Of a DNA stretch of 64,000 bases, positions 47,806 through 56,795 are shown piece by piece. Each line of letters begins with the position of its first letter. The first letter of the stretch is position 1. The DNA lies in the NCBI GenBank assembly GCA_023954015.1, contig JAMLIS010000011.1, positions 54,225 to 118,224 on the forward strand, read 5' to 3'. The translations under genes were made by a program, and so were the position numbers. The DNA is from Burkholderiaceae bacterium. GTDB lineage: Bacteria > Pseudomonadota > Gammaproteobacteria > Burkholderiales > Burkholderiaceae_E. Below the pieces are notes generated by a model. That model ran no database searches. It saw only the letters and a program-made list of their open reading frames with translations, and was not told the DNA's origin.

Positions 47806-48577
47806 GGACGCCCCCGAGCTCTTCGGTGGCGCTGCCCATGTACGCTTCGAGCACCTGCGGGTTCCGCGACACGACGTCGTAGGGTCCCTCGGCGATCACC
47901 TGCCCGCGCTGCAGCACGCTGATCGTGTCGGCGATGTCGGCGACGACGTTCATGTTGTGCTCGACCATCAGCACGGTGCGATTGGCCGACACCTTCCGGA
48001 TCAGCTGCGTGACGCGTGCCACGTCCTCGTGCCCCATGCCCTGCGTCGGCTCGTCGAGCAGCATCAGCTCGGGATCGGTGGCCAGCGTGGTGGCGATCTC
48101 GAGCGCGCGCTTGCGCCCGTACGGCAGCTCGACGGTGACGTGGTCGGCGAATTCGCGCAGGCCGACCGTGTCGAGCAGTTCGAGTGCGCGTGCTTCGAGC
48201 ACGTAGAGCGAACGCTCGGGCTTCCAGAAGTGGAACGACGTACCCAGCTTGCGCTGCAGCGCCACGCGCACGTTCTCGAGCACCGTCAGGTTGGGGAAGG
48301 TGGCCGAGATCTGGAACGATCGCACGATGCCGCGACGAGCCACCTGCGCCGGCTTCTCGGCGGTGATGTCCTGCCCGTTGAAGAGGATCTGCCCCGCCGT
48401 GGGAATCAGGAACTTCGTCAGCAGGTTGAAGAACGTCGTCTTGCCGGCGCCGTTGGGGCCGATCAGCGCATGGATCTGGCCCCGGCGCACGCGCAGGTGG
48501 ACGTCGTTCACCGCGACGAATCCCTTGAATTCCTTGACGAGGCGGCGCGTCTCCAGGATGTAGTCGTTTTCGGCCAT
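47795..48577 (-). CDS. livG: Liv-type ABC transporter ATPase LivG (system 2)
   Basis: A 260-residue ABC ATPase with Walker A GPNGAGKTTFFNLLTKFL near residue 38, the LivG-type C-loop ELPYGRKRALEIATTLA, Walker B LMLLDEPTQGM and switch VEHNM. It is first in operon 2 (livG-livF-binding protein-livH-livM). I chose ATG 48577 (MAENDYILETRRLV) over an upstream ATG that lengthens the N-terminus by 26 Arg/Ala-rich residues. Confidence 0.92.
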   Translation of the reverse strand: MAENDYILETRRLVKEFKGFVAVNDVHLRVRRGQIHALIGPNGAGKTTFFNLLTKFLIPTAGQILFNGQDITAEKPAQVARRGIVRSFQISATFPNLTVLENVRVALQRKLGTSFHFWKPERSLYVLEARALELLDTVGLREFADHVTVELPYGRKRALEIATTLATDPELMLLDEPTQGMGHEDVARVTQLIRKVSANRTVLMVEHNMNVVADIADTISVLQRGQVIAEGPYDVVSRNPQVLEAYMGSATEELGGVHAH

Positions 48578-48893
48578 CGAGCGCCTGCTTGTCGCGGGCT
48601 GCGCTGCCGCCCGCCGTCGAGCGCGGATTATGGCCAATGGCTCCTGGAGCAGCAATCCGGGTAAGCGAGCAACATGGGATTAGGCGCGCCGCGCCGCCGC
48701 GACAGCTGCAGCCGGCGCTTCGCGGCGCGTCGATCCGGGGGTCGCGTCGCGGCAAGTACGCGGCTGGCGCACCGTTCGTCCGGGCGGCGCACGCGCTCGT
48801 CGCTGCTCCGGGGCGCCGCGGGATGTGGCGCCCGCAGGCGCGGGCATCATTGCCTGCGAACTTCCCGCGATCCGTTCGAATTCGCCGACCGCA
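48578..48893. other. Intergenic region between livG (system 2) and pilB
   Basis: These 316 bp separate two divergent operons and must hold both promoters. I see no consensus sigma-70 or sigma-54 element, no tRNA and no convincing small gene. Open frames here are Arg/Ala-rich and look like chance frames in GC-rich DNA. Confidence 0.4.
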
Positions 48894-50621
48894 ATGGCCA
48901 CTGCAACCGCCGCCGCCCGTACCAGGGAGCCGACTTCGCTGTCGGGACTCGGGCGCGCGCTCGTGCAGCACCAGCTGCTGCGACTGGACCAGGCGAGCAC
49001 GATCCAGCGCAAGGCCGATGCCGGCAAGCTGAGCTTCGTCGACGAGCTGATCGGCGGCGGGCACATGGCGGCGCGCCAGCTCGCGCACTTCGCCGCCGAG
49101 CTGTGCGGGCACCCGCTGCTCGACCTGTCGGCGATCGATCCGGCGACCTTGCCCGCCGACCTGATCGACCGCAAGCTCGCCACCGAGCTGCGCGTGGTGG
49201 CTCTCGGCAAGCGCGGCGGACGGCTGTCGATCGCGGTGTCGGATCCGACCGACTCGAAGATGCTCGATCGCATCCGCTTCTCGGCGCAGGCCGCGCTCGA
49301 CCCGATCGTCGTCGAGCACGACCAGCTCGTGCGCCTGGTCGAGCGGCTCGGGCAAAGCACCAGCGAGCAACTCGAGGATTTCGTCGACGATTCGCTCGAC
49401 GACATCGCCGTGGCCAGCGACGAGCAGGCGCCGGCTCCCGACACCAGCGACGTCGACGATGCGCCGGTCGTGCGCTTCCTGCAGAAGGTGCTCGTCGATG
49501 CGATCCAGGCCGGTGCCTCGGACATCCACTTCGAGCCCTACGAGAAGTTCTACCGGATACGGCTTCGCGTCGACGGAGAGCTGCGCGAGGTGGTGACGCC
49601 GCCGCTGGCGATCAAGGAGAAGCTCGCATCGCGCATCAAGGTGATCTCCCGCCTCGACATCTCCGAGCGGCGCGTGCCGCAGGACGGCCGGATGAAGATC
49701 GTGCTGTCGAGCCAGCGCACGATCGACTTCCGCGTCTCGACGTTGCCGACGCTGTTCGGCGAGAAGATCGTCATGCGGATCCTCGATCCTTCGTCGGCGA
49801 AGCTGGGAATCGACGCGCTCGGCTACGAGCCCGACCAGAAGACCACGCTGCTCGACGCGATCCGCCGCCCGTACGGGATGATCCTCGTCACCGGACCGAC
49901 GGGTTCGGGCAAGACCGTTTCGCTGTACACGTGCCTGAACATCCTGAACGAGCCGGGGATCAACATCTCCACCGCGGAAGATCCCGCCGAGATCAACCTG
50001 CCCGGCGTCAACCAGGTCAACGTCAACGACAAGGCGGGGCTGACCTTCGCCGCCGCGCTGCGCGCCTTCCTGCGCCAGGACCCGGACGTGATCATGGTGG
50101 GCGAGATCCGCGACCTGGAAACCGCCGACATCGCGATCAAGGCCGCGCAGACCGGTCACATGGTGCTGTCGACGCTGCACACCAACGATGCGCCGACCAC
50201 GCTGACGCGGCTGGCCAACATGGGCGTGGCGCCCTTCAACATCGCCTCGTCGGTGATCCTGATCACCGCGCAACGCCTGGCGCGCCGGCTGTGCAACTGC
50301 AAGCAGCCGCTCGGCGCCGACGACGGCGCGCTGCTGAAGGCCGGCTTCCTCGAATCGGACCTGGACGGGAAGTGGACGCCGTTCCGCCCGGTGGGCTGCG
50401 AGCGCTGCGGCGGTTCGGGCTACAAGGGGCGCGTCGGCATCTACCAGGTGATGCCGATCAGCGAAGAGACGCAGAAGATCATCCTGTCGAACGGAAATGC
50501 GCTGCAGATCGCCCATCAGGCACAGGCCGAGGGCGTGCGCGACCTTCGCCGCTCGGGGCTGATGAAGGTGATGCAGGGAATGACGAGCATCGAAGAGGTG
50601 CTCGGCGTGACGAACGAATGA
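48894..50621 (+). CDS. pilB: Type IV pilus extension ATPase PilB
   Basis: A 575-residue hexameric secretion ATPase that drives pilus polymerisation. It has an N-terminal T2SSE_N (MshEN-like) domain and a core with Walker A GPTGSGKTVSLYTCLN near residue 342, an Asp box (STAEDPAEINLPG), Walker B PDVIMVGEIRDLETAD and His box GHMVLSTLHTND. The zinc-binding segment is slightly unusual: the first pair is CNC rather than CxxC, followed by CERCGGSGYKGR. ATG 48894 gives the family length; an upstream in-frame ATG adds 23 unlikely residues. pilC follows after 10 bp. Confidence 0.95.
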   Translation: MATATAAARTREPTSLSGLGRALVQHQLLRLDQASTIQRKADAGKLSFVDELIGGGHMAARQLAHFAAELCGHPLLDLSAIDPATLPADLIDRKLATELRVVALGKRGGRLSIAVSDPTDSKMLDRIRFSAQAALDPIVVEHDQLVRLVERLGQSTSEQLEDFVDDSLDDIAVASDEQAPAPDTSDVDDAPVVRFLQKVLVDAIQAGASDIHFEPYEKFYRIRLRVDGELREVVTPPLAIKEKLASRIKVISRLDISERRVPQDGRMKIVLSSQRTIDFRVSTLPTLFGEKIVMRILDPSSAKLGIDALGYEPDQKTTLLDAIRRPYGMILVTGPTGSGKTVSLYTCLNILNEPGINISTAEDPAEINLPGVNQVNVNDKAGLTFAAALRAFLRQDPDVIMVGEIRDLETADIAIKAAQTGHMVLSTLHTNDAPTTLTRLANMGVAPFNIASSVILITAQRLARRLCNCKQPLGADDGALLKAGFLESDLDGKWTPFRPVGCERCGGSGYKGRVGIYQVMPISEETQKIILSNGNALQIAHQAQAEGVRDLRRSGLMKVMQGMTSIEEVLGVTNE

Positions 50622-50631
50622 GGGCGAAGCA

Positions 50632-51939
50632 ATGAGCACGATCGACACGACCGCCGGCACGGCCGGCCCCCGCAGCGCGGCCGCCGGCAGCCTGGGCGCC
50701 GGCTCCGCGGGCGGCGCCCGCGCCTCGGCGGCGCGCCGCAAGCCCGCGCGGGAGCACGCCTACTCGTGGGAAGGGCGCGATCGCGCCGGCAAGATCCTGC
50801 GCGGAGAAATGCGCGCGAGCGGGCCGACCGTCGTGCAGACCTCGCTGCGCCGCCAGGGCATCTCGATGACCAAGGCGACGAAGCGGCGCTACAAGCGCGG
50901 CAAGCGCATCGGCGAAAAGGACATCACGCTGTTCACGCGCCAGCTGGCGACGATGATGAAGGCGGGCGTGCCGCTGCTGCAATCGTTCGACATCGTCGCG
51001 CGCGGCACCTCGAACGCCGCGGTATCGAAGCTGTTCAACGACATCCGGGGCGACGTGGAAACCGGCACGTCGCTGTCGCAGGCGTTCCGGAAATACCCGT
51101 TGTACTTCGACTCGCTGTTCTGCAACCTGGTGGGTGCCGGCGAGCAGGCCGGCATTCTCGACGACCTGCTCGATCGCCTGGCCACCTACAAGGAAAAGAT
51201 GCTGGCGATCAAGGGCAAGATCAAGTCGGCCCTCTTCTACCCGGTTGCCGTGCTCGTCGTCGCGCTCATCGTGGTCGCGGTGATCATGCTGTTCGTCGTT
51301 CCGGCATTCAAGGAAGTCTTCTCGAGCTTCGGCGCCGACCTGCCTGCGCCGACGCTGATGGTGATCGCGCTCTCGGACTTCTTCGTCGAGTACTGGTACC
51401 TGGTATTCGGATCGATCGGCGGCGGACTGTACTTCCTCGGGCAGGCGTGGAAGCGATCGCCGCGCGTGCAGATGACGATGGACCGGCTGCTGCTGAAGGT
51501 GCCCGTGTTCGGCTCGGTGGTCGAGAAGGCGACCATTGCGCGCTGGCTGCGCACGCTGTCGACGATGTTCGCCGCCGGCGTGCCGCTGGTGGAGGCGCTC
51601 GATTCGGTGGGCGGCGCCTCGGGCAACCACGTCTACCTGGTCGCGACGCGACGCGTGCAGCAGGAAGTCTCCACCGGAACCAGCCTGACGGTGGCGATGC
51701 AGAACTCGCAGGTCTTTCCGAACATGGTGCTGCAGATGGCGGGAATCGGCGAGGAATCGGGTTCGCTCGACTCGATGCTGTCGAAGGCCGCCGACATCTT
51801 CGAGCGCGAAGTCGACGACGCCGTCGAGAGCCTCTCGAGCCTGCTCGAGCCGATGATCATGGTCATCCTCGGCACGCTGATCGGCGGACTGGTCATCGCG
51901 ATGTATCTTCCGATCTTCAAGCTCGGGCAGGTAGTCTGA
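50632..51939 (+). CDS. pilC: Type IV pilus inner membrane platform protein PilC
   Basis: A 435-residue polytopic protein with two T2SSF domains. The first starts DITLFTRQLATMMKAGVPLLQ near residue 100 and the second ARWLRTLSTMFAAGVPLVEAL near 303; three membrane helices lie near 200-230, 250-270 and 405-430. It couples PilB to pilin assembly. The N-terminus has about 40 Ala/Gly/Ser-rich residues before the conserved YSWEGRDRAGKILRGE, so a shorter start is possible, but ATG 50632 keeps the operon spacing. pilD, its usual neighbour, is displaced 5.5 kb downstream. Confidence 0.95.
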   Translation: MSTIDTTAGTAGPRSAAAGSLGAGSAGGARASAARRKPAREHAYSWEGRDRAGKILRGEMRASGPTVVQTSLRRQGISMTKATKRRYKRGKRIGEKDITLFTRQLATMMKAGVPLLQSFDIVARGTSNAAVSKLFNDIRGDVETGTSLSQAFRKYPLYFDSLFCNLVGAGEQAGILDDLLDRLATYKEKMLAIKGKIKSALFYPVAVLVVALIVVAVIMLFVVPAFKEVFSSFGADLPAPTLMVIALSDFFVEYWYLVFGSIGGGLYFLGQAWKRSPRVQMTMDRLLLKVPVFGSVVEKATIARWLRTLSTMFAAGVPLVEALDSVGGASGNHVYLVATRRVQQEVSTGTSLTVAMQNSQVFPNMVLQMAGIGEESGSLDSMLSKAADIFEREVDDAVESLSSLLEPMIMVILGTLIGGLVIAMYLPIFKLGQVV

Positions 51940-52075
51940 GCATCGGCTGCCCTCGGGCCCCGCTACCGTGGTGAGTCCGAGTGCGACCGGTTGCTGCCCG
52001 GCGGCAGCACGTATCGGCACGTATCAGCACGCGGCGGCACGCTGGCACGCTCTCGGGGCGGCACACGCGTTGCCT

Positions 52076-53368
52076 TCACGATCGATCGTCCGAGTGCCAC
52101 TGCGACTGAAAAAAACGCACCATCTCGGCCGATGCATCAGGACCGCGGGGATCGGTGTACGAACCGGACGGACTGCCGCCCGACCAGGCATGGCCCGCGC
52201 CATGCAGCACCCACTGTTCGACTACCGGACGGTTTTCCGCATCGGCGAATATTGTGCGTTCGAAGCTGCGCCCCTCGCGGGAAGCGCCCTGCTGCACGAT
52301 CCGGCGCAAACCCGCCGCTCCGCTGCGCCCGGAAGCGGCAGCGGTCGCTGCCTGCTCGACGATTTCGGCGCCATTGCGCACGTTCACCGTGTGATCCTGG
52401 TCGCCATGGAACACGATGGTCGGTACCGGATGAAGGACCGGCGCCCGATGCCGCTTCTTCGTGGCCGCAGAGCTGCGCCGGGACACCAGCTCCCGTAGCG
52501 CGGCAAACTCGGGCAGGCCGGCAAGCTCCGGCATGTCGAACGGCGGCTTTCCGAGCATCGGCGTGCCGCCGTTCATGGCGGCGAACGCGGACGGCATATC
52601 GTGCGCTGCACCATACGGTACGCCCGAGTGGGCGCCAACTGCAGCGAACGTTTCGGGATACGTCGCGCCGAGCACGACCGCCATGGCTGCGCCCGCGGAA
52701 AGCCCCGCCACGAACACACGTCGCGGATCCACGCGATAAGCGGCAATCACCTCGCGCGTGATTCCCGCGATCAGCGACGGCTCGCCGGCATCACGTTCCT
52801 GGTCTTCGGACTTGAACCAGTTCCAGCATTTCGAGCGATTGGCATCGGGTGTCTGGCCGGGGTACGCAACCAGGAAGCCATGCTGCTCGGCGAGCTCGTT
52901 CATTCGCGTGCCGTGCGCGAAATCGTCGGGAGATTGGGTGCAACCGTGCAGCATCACCACGAGCGGTACCCGCTCCTCGCCGCCGGCCTCGCAGGATGTC
53001 GGAACGTAGAGCTTGTAGCCACGGGTGCCCGCGTCGTTCGTGAAGGAACGACTGAGGAACGCGCCGGGCCAGGTGCTCTTGTCGGCGGCGGCCACACGCC
53101 GGTTCGTACGACCGGGACGAATCTCGCGGGCCAGCACGTCGATCGTTCCGTTCGTCGCAGCGAATCGATTCGCGTCGCCCCGGGTGCCGGCCGACGCGAA
53201 GGCACGTTCGATCGTGGAGACGACGCCTTTCATCGGGCCGATGCCTGTATCCAGCCCGGCGCTCGCCAGCGCTTTCCGGATCGTGTCGGTAACGGCTTGC
53301 ACATCGAATGAGCCGTCCGGGCGACTTGCCCGGCGATGACGAGCGGGCGGTAGCCTGAAGGTATTCAT
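52076..53368 (-). CDS. PHB-depolymerase-family esterase
   Basis: A 430-residue alpha/beta hydrolase of the Esterase_PHB family. It has the oxyanion motif LVVMLHGCTQSPDDFA (137-151), lipase box GLSAGAAM with Ser224 (222-229), acid residue near Asp323/325 (GDQDHTVNV) and His393 (GAGHAWSGG). Relatives cleave short-chain polyhydroxyalkanoate or other esters. No Sec signal peptide is evident in the Arg-rich N-terminus, so the protein may be intracellular. It lies downstream of a ribbon-helix-helix regulator on the same strand and belongs to the accessory block between pilC and pilD. Confidence 0.85.
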   Translation of the reverse strand: MNTFRLPPARHRRASRPDGSFDVQAVTDTIRKALASAGLDTGIGPMKGVVSTIERAFASAGTRGDANRFAATNGTIDVLAREIRPGRTNRRVAAADKSTWPGAFLSRSFTNDAGTRGYKLYVPTSCEAGGEERVPLVVMLHGCTQSPDDFAHGTRMNELAEQHGFLVAYPGQTPDANRSKCWNWFKSEDQERDAGEPSLIAGITREVIAAYRVDPRRVFVAGLSAGAAMAVVLGATYPETFAAVGAHSGVPYGAAHDMPSAFAAMNGGTPMLGKPPFDMPELAGLPEFAALRELVSRRSSAATKKRHRAPVLHPVPTIVFHGDQDHTVNVRNGAEIVEQAATAAASGRSGAAGLRRIVQQGASREGRSFERTIFADAENRPVVEQWVLHGAGHAWSGGSPSGSYTDPRGPDASAEMVRFFQSQWHSDDRS

Positions 53369-53393
53369 GATGAAGACTCCTCGAGAGAAACGT

Positions 53394-53813
53394 TCAAGAG
53401 ATTCGATCGGCCAGTGCACGACGTACTGCCGCACTGGCATGAAAAGCTCCCAGCACGCGCACCGACTCGATCGTGGCGCGAGCGAGTTCGGGGGTGACGT
53501 CGGCTGCGATGCGTGCCAGACCGACAACCTCGATCTGCAGCATCTGACCCGCGGCCAGCACGCGTTCGAGATCGGCACGGTTGAACTGCTGCAATCCCAG
53601 CGTCAGCGTGCGTCGGGCAACCGTGCGCCGCAGTTCATCGGCGTGCGCAACCAACTGATTGCGGATCGCGGTGCGGATCAGATCGGTGCGATTCGAATAA
53701 AACCCCTCCTGGACGAGCAGATCGATCTGGCCGAGATCGACGACGCCGAGATTGATGGTGATTTTTTCGGTTTCGCCCCCACGGCCTCGAATCGGCAGCT
53801 GGCGGTCGTCCAT
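53394..53813 (-). CDS. Ribbon-helix-helix (CopG-like) regulator
   Basis: A 139-residue protein with an RHH fold near residues 17-52: beta strand EKITINLGVVDLGQIDLLV, then helix-turn-helix SNRTDLIRTAIRNQLVAHAD. The rest is helical and may oligomerise or sense a ligand. The esterase gene begins 25 bp downstream, so this is probably its local regulator. A perfect 7-bp inverted repeat 26-45 bp upstream of its start is a likely self-operator. Confidence 0.8.
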   Translation of the reverse strand: MDDRQLPIRGRGGETEKITINLGVVDLGQIDLLVQEGFYSNRTDLIRTAIRNQLVAHADELRRTVARRTLTLGLQQFNRADLERVLAAGQMLQIEVVGLARIAADVTPELARATIESVRVLGAFHASAAVRRALADRIS

Positions 53814-53838
53814 GAATGTTCTCTCTGCGGACTCCGTT

Positions 53839-53858
53839 CACCATCTAAATGGATGGTG
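53839..53858. promoter_or_regulatory. Candidate operator of the RHH regulator
   Basis: CACCATC (53839-53845) and GATGGTG (53852-53858) form a perfect inverted repeat with a 6-bp AT-rich spacer, 26 bp upstream of the regulator ATG. It lies in an AT-rich patch where the promoter should be. RHH dimers typically bind such short palindromes. A role is inferred from position. Confidence 0.6.
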
Positions 53859-53982
53859 ACGCGCATTAAAGCACATTCCTGCGGTGAGCGCCGGCTGCGT
53901 CTTGCTGCGTCGCGGTCGGGAGCGGGGGTTGCTCGCTCATGGCCTACGGCGATCGCAAGAAGGACGACTCGAACCCCATCGG

Positions 53983-55005
53983 ATGACGAACATGCGCGAC
54001 ACGACGGGCTGGCCGCCGCTGCCCTATGCAGAATGGGCCGAAACGTGCAACGCGTTGCACCTTTGGTCGCAGATCGTCGGCAAGCACCGTCTCGCGCACA
54101 CGCCGTGGGCCAACCACTCGTGGCATGCGACGCTCTACGTGACCCCGCGCGGATTGACGACCGGGCCGGTGCACGAGCCCGGCGGCTGCCTCAGTCTCGA
54201 TTTCGATTTCGTCGACCATCGGCTGGTCGTGCAGGCCGACGGCGGAGCCCGCGACGGCTTCGCGCTCGAAGCGATGAGCGTGGCGGAGTTCCTCGGGCGG
54301 ACCCGGGCGGCGGTCGAACGCGTGGGCGGCACCTTCGACATTCGCGGCGCGCCCAACGAGATACCCGACGCGGTCCCCTTCGCCGATGACCGTGGCAGGC
54401 GTCCCTACGACGCCGAAGCAGTGATGCGCTACCACCGCGCGCTGCTGCGCATCGTGCCGATCCTCGAGACGTTTCGCACCGGCTTTCTCGGCAAGGTCTC
54501 GCCGGTGCATCTGTTCTGGGGCTCGTTCGACCTCGCCGTCACGCGTTTCTCGGGCCGCACGGCACCGCTGCACCCGGGCGGGATTCCGAATCTGCCCGAT
54601 GCGGTGACGCGCGAGGCCTATTCGCACGAGGTCTGCTCGGCCGGCTTCTGGCCGGGCAACGGCGGCGCGAACGAAGCGATGTTCTACGCATACGCCTATC
54701 CTTCGCCCGACGGTTTTGCCGCGGCGAAGATCGAGCCCGACGCGGCGCGCTGGGACGCCGCGCTGGGCGAGTTCGTGCTGCCGTACGAGGCGGTGCGAGG
54801 TGCAGAAGACCCGCAGGCGACGTTGATGGCGTTCCTGCAGTCGACCTACGATGCCGCGGCCGATCTGGCGAGCTGGAACCGCGCGGCGCTCGACTGCGAG
54901 CTGCAGCGACCCGGCGTGCCCCGGCGGGTCGAAACGGCTCGAGGCCGACGACCCGCTCGATCGGCGGTTCGTACCGGTCGCCCGAGTCCGCCGGTTGCAA
55001 GATGA
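53983..55005 (+). CDS. DUF5996 family protein
   Basis: A 340-residue protein that I recognise as DUF5996: WPPLPYAEWAETCNALHLWSQIVGK at the start, HATLYVTPRGLTTGPV near residue 50, FLGKVSPVHLFWGSFDLAVTRFSGR near 172 and EAYSHEVCSAGFWPGNGG near 212. The many conserved His, Trp and Glu suggest an enzyme, but no function is established. The last ~35 residues are Arg-rich and not part of the family core. ATG 53983 or ATG 53992 are both possible starts. The gene is alone on the plus strand in the accessory block. Confidence 0.82.
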   Translation: MTNMRDTTGWPPLPYAEWAETCNALHLWSQIVGKHRLAHTPWANHSWHATLYVTPRGLTTGPVHEPGGCLSLDFDFVDHRLVVQADGGARDGFALEAMSVAEFLGRTRAAVERVGGTFDIRGAPNEIPDAVPFADDRGRRPYDAEAVMRYHRALLRIVPILETFRTGFLGKVSPVHLFWGSFDLAVTRFSGRTAPLHPGGIPNLPDAVTREAYSHEVCSAGFWPGNGGANEAMFYAYAYPSPDGFAAAKIEPDAARWDAALGEFVLPYEAVRGAEDPQATLMAFLQSTYDAAADLASWNRAALDCELQRPGVPRRVETARGRRPARSAVRTGRPSPPVAR

Positions 55006-55048
55006 GCGCCGATAGCGCCGGTCGAACCCGATGGGCGCCGTTCGACGG

Positions 55049-56512
55049 CTATTCGATCGGCTTGGTGTTGTCGAGCAGGTCGTCGCGGTGGTCCTGCGCG
55101 CGTTCCTCGAAGACGAGCCGATCGATGTGCGTGTCCGGCGCGATGTCGCCTTCGCTTGCGCTCGCGACACTGCGCCGCCGGTGCGGGCGCCGGTCCGCCG
55201 GCTCCGCCGGCGCCGTCGGCGCGCGCATCGCGATCGGCGGCGCTGCATGCTCGTCGAAGCGCAGGCGATAGATCGGCTCGGGCAGCGCAAAGCCGGCGTC
55301 TTCCAGTGCCGCTTTCGTCGCCTGGATCGCGAGACTTCGCGCCTTCAGGAAATCGGTGTCCGTCTGGTCGATCCAGGCGAAAAAGCGCAACACGACGTTC
55401 GAGTCGCCGACGTTCTCGATCACGGCGGTGGCCGCCGGCGTATCGAGCACGAACGCCAGTGCGTTCATCGCCTCCAGTCCGACCTCCATGGCGTCGAGCG
55501 AATCGTCGTCCGCATCGATTCCCAGATCGAAGGAGAAACGGCGCTCGGCGTTGCGCGTGTAGTTCAGGATCACCGACTGGAAGACGATCGAGTTCGGAAT
55601 GCGCAGATGATTGCCGTCGAGCGTCATCAGGACGGTGGCGCGCGACGTCAGCCGAATGACCCGGCCTTCGTGACCGTCGATGACGACGTGATCGTTGGCG
55701 CGGAACGGTTGGCGCAGGCTCAGCATCAGGCTCGCCAGATAGTTGCCGGCCGTGTCGCGCGCTGCGAGCCCGATGGCGAGTCCGACGACGCCGGCGCCGC
55801 CGAGCACGCCACCGAGCAAGGCGGTGGCGCCGAGCAGTTCCAGCGCGACGACCAGGCCCAGCACGATCGACAGCAGTCGAACGAGGCTCGCCGTGATCTC
55901 GGCGAGGAAAGGGTTCGGCATCAGCCACCGCCACAGGCGGTCGATCGATGCGAGCAGATATCCGGTCGCGACGACCAGCAGCGCGATCGCCAGCGCGACT
56001 CCGATCAGCGGCAGCGCGCGCAGCCAGCCTCTCACGCCGGCTTCGAACTCGTCGAGCGCCGGCGTCAATGTCGTCGTCAACGCAAGGTCGCGCTCGAGAT
56101 CGTTCTGTACCGTCACGACCCCGGCCACGCGCGACGCGATCGCCTCGGCCCGCTGGATGTCTTCCGCCGTCGGCACCGTGCCGCTCAACGTCACCACGCC
56201 GGCGGAGACCTGCACCTGCACTTCGCGCAGCGGCCCGATTTCGGCGAGGATTCCGCGTATGCGGTCGGCGATCTCGCCGCTTTCGCTCGCAGAGACTCTC
56301 GTCTCGATGGTGGGGGGCGCGGCCGCCCCGGCGGTCGATGTAGGCTGCGGCGCAGTCGCGGCCATGACGTGGTTCGCGACCATGCACAGAAGCAGGAGCC
56401 GGAATCGACCGAAGCGCAACGTCGATCGCGCGCGGCCGCGCCCCTCGTGCGCCCGCACGTCGGCGCAGGAATTCGCTTCGAGACCGTGCGTCGCCGGCCG
56501 GCAATCGCTCAT
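55049..56512 (-). CDS. MscS-family mechanosensitive channel with N-terminal BON domain
   Basis: A protein of up to 487 residues. After a signal-like hydrophobic stretch (FRLLLLCMVANHVMAA) comes a periplasmic BON domain (EIADRIRGILAEIGPL to GVVTVQNDLERDL), then membrane helices. The MscS pore helix and beta domain follow (GGAGVVGLAIGLAARDTAGNYLASLML, FRANDHVVIDGHEGRVIRLTSRATVL, NSIVFQSVILNYTRN). It should release solutes on hypo-osmotic shock; BON domains bind membranes or sugars. ATG 56512 leaves about 31 residues before the signal; TTG 56419 would place the signal at the N-terminus and may be the true start. Confidence 0.85.
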   Translation of the reverse strand: MSDCRPATHGLEANSCADVRAHEGRGRARSTLRFGRFRLLLLCMVANHVMAATAPQPTSTAGAAAPPTIETRVSASESGEIADRIRGILAEIGPLREVQVQVSAGVVTLSGTVPTAEDIQRAEAIASRVAGVVTVQNDLERDLALTTTLTPALDEFEAGVRGWLRALPLIGVALAIALLVVATGYLLASIDRLWRWLMPNPFLAEITASLVRLLSIVLGLVVALELLGATALLGGVLGGAGVVGLAIGLAARDTAGNYLASLMLSLRQPFRANDHVVIDGHEGRVIRLTSRATVLMTLDGNHLRIPNSIVFQSVILNYTRNAERRFSFDLGIDADDDSLDAMEVGLEAMNALAFVLDTPAATAVIENVGDSNVVLRFFAWIDQTDTDFLKARSLAIQATKAALEDAGFALPEPIYRLRFDEHAAPPIAMRAPTAPAEPADRRPHRRRSVASASEGDIAPDTHIDRLVFEERAQDHRDDLLDNTKPIE

Positions 56513-56613
56513 GCGCAAGGAACCAGGAGGCTTTTCGGCTGCATCTCGCTCGCCCGAGCGTACGAATTCCGGTTCGCGGCATGCGATCGGCCGGACCCTA
56601 CTGTAGCAGCGAC

Positions 56614-56694
56614 CGACCCGTGCCTTCGCCCGAGCGACCGCGCCTTCGCCCGAGCGACCGCGCCTTCGCTCGAGCGACCGCACCTTCCTCCGAG
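56614..56694. repeat. 20-bp tandem repeat upstream of the PRC-barrel gene
   Basis: About four head-to-tail copies of a 20-bp unit (consensus CGACCGCGCCTTCGCCCGAG) with one to three differences each, the first copy being 21 bp. It fills part of the 283-bp divergent gap between the MscS-like gene and the PRC-barrel gene. It may be a regulator binding array or only a slippage-prone repeat. Confidence 0.8.
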
Positions 56695-56795
56695 GCGACC
56701 GAGCCGCGTCGTCCTCCGAGCCGGGGCTGCCGGTTGCTCGCAGGGCCGGACGGCGCGCGACCTTCGCGCGACCGCGCAACCAATCGGAGCATTTC

